A stretch of 64,000 nucleotides of DNA from Bog-756 sp963776225 (GTDB lineage: Bacteria > Actinomycetota > Acidimicrobiia > Acidimicrobiales > RAAP-2): the NCBI GenBank assembly GCA_963776225.1, contig CAVZLL010000003.1, forward strand, positions 434,001-498,000, written 5' to 3'. The notes beneath the pieces were generated by a model. It ran no database searches, was not told the DNA's origin, and was given only the letters and a program-made list of their open reading frames with translations. How positions within the stretch are numbered: position 1 is the stretch's first letter; the number at the start of each line of letters is the position of its first letter. The position numbers and the translations under genes are program-made. This document shows positions 26,628 to 35,830 of the stretch, piece by piece.

Positions 26628-28333
26628 TCACTGCTTGTAGGCGTAGGCCCGGTAGCTGTCGGCGTGGATCCGTCGCACGTGGTTGAGGACGAGGCCGAGG
26701 ACATGGCAATTGGTGGTCTCCAGCCGGTGGACCGTTCGTTCGAGGTCGCCGCGATCGGTGCGCCCCTCGGTGGCCACCAGGACCGCGCCGTGGGCCATGC
26801 TCCCGAGGATCGCGGTGTCGGGTGCCGAGAGCACCGGTGGGGTGTCGAGCAGGACGATGTCGGCGAGCAGGGGCAGCTGGTCGATGACCGGCTGCATGCC
26901 CGGACTGCCGAACAGCTCGCTCGGGCTGTCCAGGAAGGTGCCCACCGGAAGCAGCTGGAGGCCCTGGATCCCCGTCTCGACGAGATGGGCGGCAACCGAG
27001 GTGTCGCCCGGCTCCGGCTCGTTCGCCCGGCGGGGGAGGGGGAGGTCGCGATCCCTCCTGGACTCGCGCCCGTCTCCGCGGTCGGGGCGGCCGTCCCCTC
27101 TCAGGGTGCCCCCCCCGGACCGCAGGCCACCCGGTCCGTCGGGTTCGGCGGACTTCCAGTTCGCCTTGATCACGTCGGCCAGACCGGGCCGCTCGGAGCC
27201 GTCGACCCCGAACACCTCCTCGAGCCGCGGCCGGCGGAAGTCGGCCGACACCGCGATCACCTTGCTGCCCGCACGCGCCCAGGCCGCGGCCAGGTTGGCG
27301 GTCACGAAGGTCTTGCCGTCGCCGGGCTCCGGGCTGGTCACGACCAGCACGGGGCACGGGTGCTGGTCGAGGAGGACCCGCAGGCTGGTCCGCAGCTCGC
27401 GGACCGACTCGGCCATGGGCGACTGGGGCGCCTGCACGATGGCGATCGCCACCTTGCCGGTGCGCACGTCGTCGTCCTGGGGCAGTTCGGCGAGGACCGG
27501 GGCGTCGATGACCGACTCGATCTCCGGGCTGTTCCGCAGCCGGTCGTCGAACTGCTCACGGACCAGGGCGATCCCGCAGCCGACCAGGAGGCCGGCGAGT
27601 GCCCCGATGAGCACCAGCTTCTTCTCGCTGAGCCCCGAGGGCTTCGCCGGTAGGTCGGCCGCCACCTGGACGGAGGCGTAGGGGCCGCCGAGCTGGATGT
27701 TGGACTGCTCGGCCTGCAGCGTTCCATAGCTCTGGGTCAGCCCCGCCACCTGCGCGGCGGTCAGCGGGTTGGTCGACGCGCCCGGCTCGGCCTGCAGCGA
27801 GGCGATCTTGGCGTTGATCTCGGCCAGGGCGCCGCCGATCTTGTTGACCTGGTTCTGGACGAAGACGCCGATCTCGTCGACGTATGCCGTCGAGTAGGCC
27901 CTGGCGAGGGCCTGGGCCTCCTCGGGAGTGGAGCCCGAGGCGGTGATGGTGAGGGCCCCGGTGGACGGGTTGACGGTCCCGGTCACCCCGGCGGTCGCCG
28001 CCGCGACGTCGGGGTTGTTGAGGAGCTTGGCGGCCTGCAACTGGACAGCGGTGCTGCCGAGCTCCTGGACCGGATCGGGCAGGGTGATCGAGGAGGTCGC
28101 GGCACCGCCCTGCGTCGGGGTGTTGACCTGCACCAGGGCGGTCGACTCGTAGGTCGGGGTGTGGAGCTTGGCGTAGCCGAGCGCCGCCCCGACCGAGACG
28201 ACCAGACAGACCACGATGGTCAGGCGCCGACGCCAGAGGATCGAGAGGAACTGGTGGATGGTCAGCGGAGGCTCGCTTTCGGTCTGGGGGTGACGGTTGG
28301 AGGATACGGCCTGTCCGGGGGGGCCTGCGCCAT
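26628..28333 (-). CDS. Wzz/BY-kinase polysaccharide co-polymerase, frameshifted at the N-terminus
   Basis: Chain-length regulator and tyrosine autokinase for exopolysaccharide export. The N-terminal Wzz part has two membrane helices flanking an extracytoplasmic loop. The cytosolic kinase carries Walker A (PEPGDGKT), Walker B (IVLLDTPPVLS) and a C-terminal tyrosine cluster (SYRAYAYKQ). The Walker A' reads AVSADFRRP, with Ser where BY-kinases have the first Asp. About 50 low-complexity residues interrupt the kinase domain. In frame, only GTG 28214 can start, inside helix 1. One extra C in the run at 28317-28323 (G on the + strand) would start it at ATG 28333 and add the usual LTIHQFLSILWRRR lead. 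Confidence 0.8.
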
Positions 28334-28368
28334 CCCGCCGGCCGGAGCGGGGATCGTCGCCGGTCGGA

Positions 28369-29524
28369 TCAGGCGGCGCATCGCTGCTCCCGTACCCTCG
28401 CCATCACCGCGTCCAGCGCCTCGGCCCGCTCGCGCCAGGTCGGCACGGCGGGACCGGCGGGTGCAGACCCGGTGGACGGCATGCCGGCCGCCAGGGCCGA
28501 GTCGACCGCGGCGACGAACGACGCACGCGGCGCGACCACGACCGGAGGCCCGAGCCCACGGAACCCGGCGACCGGGGTGGCCACGGTCGGGCGTCCCGCG
28601 GCGAGGCACTCATAGGCCTTGATCGGGTCGAGGCTCTCGGTGAAGGGGTTGACAAGGTGGGGGACGATGACCAGGTCGGCGTGCTGGAGGTAGGCCGGTA
28701 CCTCGTCGTACGGCCGGGCGCCGAGGAGGTGGACCGAGGGGACCGCGGCCAGCCGGGCGGTCTCGGCGGCGGGGAGGTCGTCCGGCCCGACCATGACGAT
28801 CTGCAGCTCCGGTCTGGCCCGGGCCAGACCGTGGACGAGCTCGAGGTCGAACCGCTCCTCGTGGAGGGTGCCCACGTAGAGGGCGATGGGTCCGCCCGGG
28901 AGGTCCTCCGGCCTCGGATGGGGCCGCCGGAAGCGCTCGACGTCGACGCCGTTCGGGATCAGATCGACCGACCGGGTCCTCCCGCGCGAACGGGCGAGGT
29001 CGGGGGAACAGACCACCACGGCGTCGCTCCTGGCCACGAGCAGGGCGTCGTCGGCCTTGAGGCGCTCGAGGCGGCGTGGTGCGAGGGGCGCCAGCAGCCA
29101 GTCGTCGGTCACGTCATAGATGATCGGCCATCCCGACGCCACGCTGAAGCGCGCAGTACGCGGCATCGTTCACCCACAGCAGCGGAGCGGCGAGCCCGAG
29201 GTGGTCCGCCGTTCTGGCCACCTGGCGCCCGAGCAGGCGGTCGGCGCCGGGTCCGAGCGAGCGGGGGAGCCACTTGCGCGGGCGCAGCACGTGCACCTGC
29301 GGATGGACCTGCTCGAGCCGGTCCCCCGGCCGAGACCGCGCCGCGCCGCGCCGCATCTCGTACGGGACGTCGAACGCGGGGGCGACGTAGAGCACCCGCA
29401 TCCGTGGCTCGAGCGCGACCAACTCGTCGACGAGGATCCGGATCCTCCGCCGGACCGTGCCCCATGGCTCGAGGGAGCACACGATGAGCGAGGTGCCGGG
29501 TGACGGCGCCGTTCCGGCGGTCAC
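28369..29524 (-). CDS. GT4 glycosyltransferase (TuaH-like), frameshifted in the middle
   Basis: About 384 residues if repaired. The 5' part (GTG 29524 to a stop at 29114) holds the acceptor-side half ending VNDAAYCALQRGVG. The 3' part (to 28369) continues with GWPIIYDVTDDWLLAPLAPR and the donor half LYVGTLHEERFDLELV, then DPIKAYECLAAGRPTVATP. Dropping one base near 29132-29134 (a GGG) joins them as RGVGWPIIYDVTDDW, a family-like sequence. It probably adds a sugar in the exopolysaccharide pathway and lies upstream of the Wzz gene on the same strand. Confidence 0.75.
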
Positions 29525-29578
29525 TGCGCCCGACCCGGCAGCTCGTGGAGAGCGCGGTCGCTCACCCCCGGAACGCTA
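29521..29578 (-). promoter_or_regulatory. Leaderless promoter and 14-codon upstream ORF
   Basis: On the minus strand TAGCGT (29578-29573) is followed by seven bases and GTG 29565. That GTG opens MSDRALHELPGRAQ, whose TGA overlaps GTG 29524 of the glycosyltransferase (GTGA). The layout suggests translational coupling. Confidence 0.4.
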
Positions 29579-29584
29579 CGCTGC

Positions 29585-31027
29585 ATGGGCAGTCCCCGCG
29601 TTCCACCCGAGCGCCCGAGGCCCGATGACCCGAACGCAGCCGCCACCGTGAACCGCCCGATGGCCACCTCCGCGCCCGGCGGCCTTGCCAAGCGGGCGGC
29701 ACGGATCGAACGACTGATCGCCCGGTCGAGCAGCTGGGCCGCGGTGGTCGCGGTCGCGGTCGTGGTCGGGGTCGGGGTCGCGGTGCGCCCGACGGTGGGC
29801 CTGGCGCTGGCCGGTCTGGTGCTGCTGATCGGCCTGTTCATTGCCGACCCGGTTCTGCTCGCTGTCGTCGTGCTTCCCGGCGCGTTGCTCATCCAGCGGG
29901 TGGGGAGCACCTCCCTCAACCTCAGCGTGGCCGACCTTCTCGTCTTCCTCGGCGCGATCGTGTGTCTCTTCCACGTCCGGTGGAGTGAGGCGCCGATGCT
30001 CCGGCGGTTCCTGGTGGTCATCGTCTGGTACGAGGCCGTGCTCCTCCTTGTGGTGGTGGCCCACCCGTTCCGGGGGGACGTGATCGAGTGGTTCCACCGG
30101 CTCTCCTACCTGGCAGGCAGCGTGCTCGTCGGTTGGGTCATCGCGAGCAACGGCCGTGCGAGACAGGCGGTGCAGCTCTTCCTCTACGGCTCCACGGTGC
30201 TCGCTGTCTTCACCATCGAGCACGCCTTCTCGCTCCACTTCCATCCGGCCCAGTGGGGTGTCTATCAGAAGAACGCCATCGGCTCCGTGCTCTGGATCGC
30301 CATCGCGGTCGCCCAGATCAATCCTTCGTGGATCGCCCTGCACCGCACCGAGGCGCGGATCACCAAGTACGTCTGCCTCGGAGGGCTGCTGGCGACCCAG
30401 TCGCGCCAGTCGATCATCCTGCTGATCGTGGCGGTGGGGACGGCCGTGCTGCTCAATCCGGAGGTGCGGCGCAGATCGAAACTGATCGTGCTGGCCGCGG
30501 TGCCGCTGATGACCATCGTGTACTACAGCCTGGAGCTCGCGGCCCGCAACAACCCCAAGTTCAACTCGGTGGCGATCCGGTTCGGCCAGATCGGGGCGGC
30601 GATCCACGTCTGGCACCTGAGCCCGATCCTCGGGTTGGGGATGCGCTTCTACAACCTGCCGCAGTTCGTCACGGTGACCCCGCCACCCAACGTGCTGGTC
30701 GACAACCTGGCGTCGACCGGTCTGCTCGGCAGCGTGGCGTTCTTCCTCATGGTGATCTTCACGTTGCGAGTCCTGTTCGCGCTCCCGCGCGCCTACGGAA
30801 CGCTGAGTGTGGCCATCCTCGTCGCCCACTACGTGCACGGGCTCTTCGACACCTTCTGGATCGGGTCGCTCTCGATCGTCCCGTTCGTGATCGTCGGTCT
30901 CACCCTCGGGATGGCCGATGCCCACCGGGACGGGGCGGACCCGCCACCACCCGCTCCCCGGGGCCATCACGGCCGCCGGGTGCCGGCGACCCACCCCTCC
31001 CGCCCCTCCGGCCTTCCCGCCGGGTGA
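29585..31027 (+). CDS. O-antigen ligase/polymerase-like membrane protein (Wzy type)
   Basis: 480 residues with about ten hydrophobic helices and a large outside loop, ending in a Pro/Arg-rich tail. The segment HVWHLSPILGLGMRFYNLP matches the conserved Wzy/WaaL loop (helix, then G-x-G near a ligase His). It would polymerise lipid-linked repeat units outside the membrane. It is divergent from the glycosyltransferase at 29524 and overlaps no other gene; the next gene follows after 7 bases. Confidence 0.8.
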   Translation: MGSPRVPPERPRPDDPNAAATVNRPMATSAPGGLAKRAARIERLIARSSSWAAVVAVAVVVGVGVAVRPTVGLALAGLVLLIGLFIADPVLLAVVVLPGALLIQRVGSTSLNLSVADLLVFLGAIVCLFHVRWSEAPMLRRFLVVIVWYEAVLLLVVVAHPFRGDVIEWFHRLSYLAGSVLVGWVIASNGRARQAVQLFLYGSTVLAVFTIEHAFSLHFHPAQWGVYQKNAIGSVLWIAIAVAQINPSWIALHRTEARITKYVCLGGLLATQSRQSIILLIVAVGTAVLLNPEVRRRSKLIVLAAVPLMTIVYYSLELAARNNPKFNSVAIRFGQIGAAIHVWHLSPILGLGMRFYNLPQFVTVTPPPNVLVDNLASTGLLGSVAFFLMVIFTLRVLFALPRAYGTLSVAILVAHYVHGLFDTFWIGSLSIVPFVIVGLTLGMADAHRDGADPPPPAPRGHHGRRVPATHPSRPSGLPAG

Positions 31028-31034
31028 GCCGGCG

Positions 31035-32087
31035 GTGACCACGCGCCGGTCACGCGTGGTCTTCAACGCGCTCCCTCTCGACCGCCGCGGCGGAGGGGTG
31101 AGCACGTACATCCGTGAGCTCCTCGGGAGCCTGGTCGGGGTGGTCGACGCAGATCTCGTCGCCGCGGTCCGACCCTCCGGGCTCGACGAGCTCCCAGACG
31201 GGGTCACCCCGCTGGTCGCAGGGGAGTCCCGGGGGCTGCGGCGGGCCCTGGCCGGAGCCCTCGGGTTCGGGCCGGCCGACCTGACCCACGGTCTGGACGT
31301 GGACCTCCCCCTCCGCCGGGTGGGGCCGACGGTCTCGACCGTGCACGACCTCGCCGTCTTCGACGTCCCGCGCGCCTTTCCGCGGCACCGGGTGGCCGGC
31401 GAGCGCCTGTTGATCCGTGCGGCGCTGCGCCGGGCCGACACGGTCATCGCGGTGTCTGCGTTCACCGCCGAGCGGGTGCGGTGCCTCACCGGCCGTGACG
31501 CGGTGGTCGTGCACGAGGCACCGGGCAGCGCGATGGTGCCGGCCTCCGCGGAGGCGGTCGCCGCCGCCCGGGTCCGCTACGGGTTGCCCGACCGCTTCGT
31601 GCTCCACGTCGGCAACATCGAGGTCCGCAAGGACCTGGCCACCCTCGCCGCTGCATGTGGAGGGGCGGGGATCCCGCTGGTGGTGACCGGCCAGGGCCTC
31701 TGGGGCGCCGGCGCTCCTGCCGGGGTCCTGACCATCGGCCACGTGCCGACCGCCGATCTCCCCGCCCTCTACGGCGCGGCCACGCTGGTGGGGTACGCCT
31801 CCCGCTACGAGGGCTTCGGACTTCCCCCCGTCGAGGCGATGGCCTGCGGCGCCGCGGTCGTCTCGACCCCGGTTCCCTCGGTGGTCGAGGTGGTGGGCGC
31901 CGGCGCGGCGACGTTCCGACCGGGTGACACCGAAGGGCTCACCCGGTTGCTGCGCGACCTCCTTGCCGACGACGACCGGCGGACCGAGCTGGCCCGACTG
32001 GGGACCGGTCTGGTCGGCTCGTTGTCCTGGCGCCGCACCGCACTGGCCACGGCCGCCGCCTACCGGTCGCTCGGCGTGACCGTCTGA
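31035..32087 (+). CDS. GT4 glycosyltransferase
   Basis: 350 residues. The N-terminus has FNALPLDRRGGGVSTYIREL, the middle FVLHVGNIEVRKDLATLAAA, and the donor-binding motif SRYEGFGLPPVEAMACGAAV with the retaining Glu pair. It is related to mannosyltransferases of the WbpY/MtfB type. GTG 31035 follows the Wzy-like gene by seven bases, so they form one transcript. Confidence 0.88.
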   Translation: MTTRRSRVVFNALPLDRRGGGVSTYIRELLGSLVGVVDADLVAAVRPSGLDELPDGVTPLVAGESRGLRRALAGALGFGPADLTHGLDVDLPLRRVGPTVSTVHDLAVFDVPRAFPRHRVAGERLLIRAALRRADTVIAVSAFTAERVRCLTGRDAVVVHEAPGSAMVPASAEAVAAARVRYGLPDRFVLHVGNIEVRKDLATLAAACGGAGIPLVVTGQGLWGAGAPAGVLTIGHVPTADLPALYGAATLVGYASRYEGFGLPPVEAMACGAAVVSTPVPSVVEVVGAGAATFRPGDTEGLTRLLRDLLADDDRRTELARLGTGLVGSLSWRRTALATAAAYRSLGVTV

Positions 32088-32121
32088 CCGCCGCCCGGGC
32101 GGCTGCTCCCCGGGTCTTCAG

Positions 32122-32847
32122 GTGGGCACGGGGGCTGCCGATACCGGGGTGATGACCGGGGAGGGGCAGGACCGCAGGGACGGTCGGGCGGTACACGCGA
32201 CGGGAGCCCCGGTGTGCCTGGAGCCCTCCGTGGCACCCCCGAGGCGCGGGCAGGCGATCGGTTCAGGGATCTTCGGACCCGCCGAGCCGCGACCCGTCCC
32301 GCCGGAGCTCCTCGCCGATCTCCACGAGTCCGCGGTCGTCATCGCACCGGGGTACGTCGGTCCGGACCGTCGCGGGGCAGCCCGTCCATCCCGGCCGCCA
32401 CCCGTGTGGTGGGAGCCGGGTCCGTCGCCCGACCGGGCACCCCGTGGCGCATGGACGGTGCTGACCGTCCTGGTCACGGCCGCGGCGGTGGTCCCGCTGA
32501 CCCTGATGGGCATCCACCCCGCCTCCTCGGCTCCCGCACCGGCGGCCTCGGCGGGAAGGGTGGCACCGCCCCGGTCCTCCGGGACGCTGCCGACATCCCG
32601 GGACGGGACGAACCCCCGGGCGGCCGGTGCCGTCCGGCACGGTCGGTCGGTCGTCCCCGCGATCGGGGCCCGGCGGCCAGCTGCCACATCGGGCGCCGGG
32701 GCCTGCCTGCATGTCCATGCGGCGCAGGCCAGGGCATGTGCCCGCCGCCAGCAGGTGGCCGCCCGCCGCGCCCGGCTGCGAATGCTGCGCAACGAGCGCG
32801 CGGCGCGGCGGATCTCGCGCCCGCACCCGCACCTCCCCACGCCGTAG
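32122..32847 (+). CDS. Single-pass membrane protein with GYxGxDRR motif, unknown
   Basis: 241 residues, mostly low-complexity Pro/Arg/Ala sequence with one hydrophobic helix (111-130). Just before it, residues 74-84 read IAPGYVGPDRR, a motif shared with the next protein (32932-34059) at the same position relative to its helix. The C-terminal 45 residues are strongly basic. Codon use at third positions fits a real gene, but I cannot assign a function. The start GTG 32122 is uncertain. Confidence 0.5.
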   Translation: MGTGAADTGVMTGEGQDRRDGRAVHATGAPVCLEPSVAPPRRGQAIGSGIFGPAEPRPVPPELLADLHESAVVIAPGYVGPDRRGAARPSRPPPVWWEPGPSPDRAPRGAWTVLTVLVTAAAVVPLTLMGIHPASSAPAPAASAGRVAPPRSSGTLPTSRDGTNPRAAGAVRHGRSVVPAIGARRPAATSGAGACLHVHAAQARACARRQQVAARRARLRMLRNERAARRISRPHPHLPTP

Positions 32848-32931
32848 CGACCGGTCGGGACGGCCGTCCGACGGGCCGGATCGGTCGCCGGTGGTGCTTC
32901 AGATAGCTCCGCGTGTTGCCGATCGACTGGC

Positions 32932-34059
32932 ATGGAACGTGCACTGAGCGCTGATCGCCACGCCCAACTGCCGACCCAGACGACCGATCCGGCTCTCGAA
33001 CACCTGCCGGAGGACGTGGGCCAGGGTACCGACCCGGGGCGCGTCCCGGACGCGGAGGTCGCCGCCGCGGCCGGTGCCCTGGCCGATCTCGACGATCCGA
33101 AGCTGGTCCTCTCCGAGGGGTACATCGGCGTGGACCGCCGGCGAGCGGGGTTCTCCGCCGCGCTGGCCCGGGTCGTGTTCGGCCAGCGCCGGTTCCTCCT
33201 CCGCCTCGAGGTCCTCGTCGTGGGCATCGCGCTCGCTCTGGTCGCCGCGCTGCTCCTCATCCCTTCGGTCGGGCGGCCGCACCGCTCCAACACCGCCGGC
33301 GCGGCCGCTCGCCGGACCGCGCCGCGTGCCCCGGCCAGCCCGCCGTCGAAACCGCCGCGCCATGCACCGGCCGCCCCGCCGTCCACGACCACCAGCACCA
33401 CCGCCGGCACCGGCAGCAGCGCGGGCACCACCGGGAGCACCGCACCGGCCGAGACCAGCCCCACCCCCGCCTCCGCACAGGCATCTCCGTCGGCTGCGCC
33501 GGTCACCACCGCTCCGCCCGCGCCGCCCCCGGCTCCGACCACCACGGTCCCGCCCCCCGCGCCGCCCCCGGACACCCCGAGCCAGATGGGGGCGGCCGCG
33601 CTCAGGTTGGTCCGGTACCCCTGGCAGAACATCCCCGGCTACTCGATCCAGTTCCTGCCCATCACCGACGCGCCCTCGCCCGGCTTCTACGGCAACACCA
33701 CCTTCACCTGGGGCCAGGCGGGTGGTCAGTCGACCCTCTACGTGTACCCCGGCGAGTCGATCGAACAACTCGCCGGGATCACCGCGTTCGAGATCGGCCA
33801 CGAGGTCGACGCCGCGGCGGTGGCTCCTCCCAGGAACGGTCACGAGCAGATCGAGGACATCATCGGCATCCATCCGCAGACCTGGGCTCCGCAGTGCGAC
33901 TGCGCCGAACAGAACTACCTCTCCGGCTGGTACGCGGCCGCCTTCTCCAACTTCTGGTCACCGGGTGTCGGCAACTGGGCGTCGATCGCGCCCGAGCCCA
34001 GTGGCGCCACGCTCTCCCAGATGCAGCCCTGGCTCGACCCGAGCATCCCTAGGGCGTGA
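32932..34059 (+). CDS. Membrane-anchored protein with degenerate zinc-protease-like domain
   Basis: 375 residues. A cytosolic part ends in SEGYIGVDRR (61-70), then comes a helix (about 92-112), a Pro/Ser/Thr-rich linker (115-218) and a globular extracellular domain. That domain holds GITAFEIGHEVDAAA. In related secreted proteins the same place reads HExGHxxD; here Phe286 replaces the first His, so zinc catalysis should be lost. Two Cys in QCDCAEQNYL may form a disulfide. Probably a wall- or glycan-binding relic of a peptidase. Confidence 0.65.
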   Translation: MERALSADRHAQLPTQTTDPALEHLPEDVGQGTDPGRVPDAEVAAAAGALADLDDPKLVLSEGYIGVDRRRAGFSAALARVVFGQRRFLLRLEVLVVGIALALVAALLLIPSVGRPHRSNTAGAAARRTAPRAPASPPSKPPRHAPAAPPSTTTSTTAGTGSSAGTTGSTAPAETSPTPASAQASPSAAPVTTAPPAPPPAPTTTVPPPAPPPDTPSQMGAAALRLVRYPWQNIPGYSIQFLPITDAPSPGFYGNTTFTWGQAGGQSTLYVYPGESIEQLAGITAFEIGHEVDAAAVAPPRNGHEQIEDIIGIHPQTWAPQCDCAEQNYLSGWYAAAFSNFWSPGVGNWASIAPEPSGATLSQMQPWLDPSIPRA

Positions 34060-34136
34060 CCGATGCGCTCCTTCGCGGCCCGTGTCCCGATCCACGGCGT
34101 TCCGGACCGACGCGTGCCCGGTGATGGCGACCGGGT

Positions 34137-34142
34137 TACGCT
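34137..34142 (+). promoter_or_regulatory. Candidate -10 TACGCT for the aminoacyl-carrier operon
   Basis: TACGCT lies 24 bases before ATG 34167, the first gene of the seven-gene overlapping operon. It would give a leader of about 18 bases. Confidence 0.35.
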
Positions 34143-34166
34143 CCCTCGCACGATCGACCGCGACCC

Positions 34167-35387
34167 ATGACCCGCATCGCGCTGCTGCCGAGCTCCTACC
34201 CGCCCTCGGTCGGCGGCGTCGAGGAGCTGACCCGTCACCTCGCCTTGACCCTCGCCGGGGAAGACGACCAGGTCGAGGTGTGGACCGGGACCGGTGACGA
34301 TCTCGTCCCCGAGTCGGCCGAGGTGCGCGACGGTCTGGTGGTCAGACGGTTGCCCATGCCGCTGCCGGCCGCCAATCTCTCGGCGGTCTCGCGGTCGATC
34401 ACCATCGGGAGCCGGACACTCCGGGGGTTGCGGCGGGCGGTCGGCGCGTTCCGGCCCGACGTCCTCCACGTGCAGTGCTTCGGTCCCAACGGCTCGTATG
34501 CGACGGCCCTCTCCCAGATGACCGGGATCCCCCTGGTGATCACCCTGCAGGGGGAGACCGTGATGGACGACGGCGACGTCTTCACCGTCTCGCGCACGCT
34601 GCGCACCTCGCTCCGTTCGGGGATCCGGAGGGCGGCGGCCGTGACCGCGTGCTCCGCGTTCACCCTGGCCGACGCCGAGCGTCGCTTCGGCCTCGCCGCC
34701 GGGCGGGGGATCGTGGTGCCCAACGGGGTCTCGCTCACCGACGCCCCGGAGGCGTCGGGCTCCCTGCCGGCGGCGGTCGCCGCGCTCGGCGGACGGTCCT
34801 ACGTCCTCGCCCTCGGGCGGGTGGTCGAGAAGAAGGGGTTCGACCTCCTGCTGGACGGCTACGCGGCGATGGATCCGGGACGGCGCAGCGCGGACCTGGT
34901 CATCGGTGGCACCGGCCCGGCCCTCGAGGCCCTCGAAGCCCGGGCGGAGGACTCAGGGCTCGCGGGTCGGGTCCATTTCACCGGGCGGCTCACCCGCGAG
35001 CAGGTGGTGTCGACCATGGCCGGAGCGACCGTGTTCGTGATGCCGAGCCGTCTCGAGCCGTTCGGGATCGTGGTGCTCGAGGCCTGGCGGGCCGGCGTCG
35101 CGGTGGTGGCCAGCAACCGGGGTGGCGCACCCGAATTCATCGAGAACGGCGTCAGCGGTCTGTTGGTCGACCCGTTCGACCCGGTGGCGGTCGCCCGCGC
35201 GCTGGAGCGCCTGCTCTCCGACCCGGACGAGCGCCGGTCGATTGCCGGAGCGGGACGACACCGGGTGGCGTCGTTCGCCTGGCCGGTGATCGCGGAGCGG
35301 TACCGGGCCGTCTACGAGTCTGTCGTCCCGCGTCCGGACCCGGTGCCCTCCGGGGCGAACGGTCGGCCGCGCGGAGCGGTCCGGTGA
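34167..35387 (+). CDS. GT4 glycosyltransferase, first gene of aminoacyl-carrier operon
   Basis: 406 residues. IALLPSSYPPSVGGVEELTR opens the acceptor domain. Donor-side motifs are LALGRVVEKKGFDLLLDGY and PSRLEPFGIVVLEAWRAGVA with the Glu pair, and the later EFIENGVSGLLVDPFD is typical. The donor is probably a hexose nucleotide. Its stop overlaps the acpS start (GTGA), which ties it to the carrier-protein genes and suggests their product is attached to a glycan. Confidence 0.9.
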   Translation: MTRIALLPSSYPPSVGGVEELTRHLALTLAGEDDQVEVWTGTGDDLVPESAEVRDGLVVRRLPMPLPAANLSAVSRSITIGSRTLRGLRRAVGAFRPDVLHVQCFGPNGSYATALSQMTGIPLVITLQGETVMDDGDVFTVSRTLRTSLRSGIRRAAAVTACSAFTLADAERRFGLAAGRGIVVPNGVSLTDAPEASGSLPAAVAALGGRSYVLALGRVVEKKGFDLLLDGYAAMDPGRRSADLVIGGTGPALEALEARAEDSGLAGRVHFTGRLTREQVVSTMAGATVFVMPSRLEPFGIVVLEAWRAGVAVVASNRGGAPEFIENGVSGLLVDPFDPVAVARALERLLSDPDERRSIAGAGRHRVASFAWPVIAERYRAVYESVVPRPDPVPSGANGRPRGAVR

Positions 35388-35830
35388 CCGCGCCGGCCTC
35401 GGGGACCCTCCGGGTCGGGGTCGACCTGGTCGCCGTCGACGAGGTGGCCGCGTCGGTGCGTCGGTTCGGCAATCGGTACGTGGACCGGATCTTCACGCCG
35501 CACGAGATCGCGGTCTGCCGGGAATCGGACCGTCCGGACGTCCCCGACGGGGCCGAGCACGCCTACTCCGCGGCGTCCCTGGCAGCGCGGTTCGCGGCCA
35601 AAGAGGCGGTCGTCAAGGTCCTGCGTCCCCGAGAGGCGCGTCCTGACTGGCGTAGTATCGAAGTACACCGGATGGCAGGAGGGTGGTGCGAGATCCGGCT
35701 CTCCGGTCGGGCCGCCGAGCTGGCCGCTGCCGCCGGGATCGACGAGCTCGCGGTGAGTCTCACCCACGAGGCCCCGGTTGCGGCGGCCGTGGTCGTCGGT
35801 CGGTGCGCAGACCGGCCGAGGGAGGAGTGA
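35384..35830 (+). CDS. acpS: Holo-[acyl-carrier-protein] synthase
   Basis: 148-residue phosphopantetheinyl transferase that moves 4'-phosphopantetheine from CoA to a Ser of a carrier protein. The magnesium-binding motif GVDLVAVDEV and the second motif RFAAKEAVVKVL are both present, as is FTPHEIAVC. Start GTG 35384 overlaps the previous stop; its own stop overlaps the carrier-protein ATG (TGATG-type). Its place in this operon suggests it serves the next gene, though it may also serve fatty-acid synthesis. Confidence 0.9.
   Translation: MTAPASGTLRVGVDLVAVDEVAASVRRFGNRYVDRIFTPHEIAVCRESDRPDVPDGAEHAYSAASLAARFAAKEAVVKVLRPREARPDWRSIEVHRMAGGWCEIRLSGRAAELAAAAGIDELAVSLTHEAPVAAAVVVGRCADRPREE

Noticed and set aside
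33310..33590. Repeat array or CRISPR-like region
   Set aside because: It is the coding sequence for a Pro/Ser/Thr-rich linker without regular repeat spacing.
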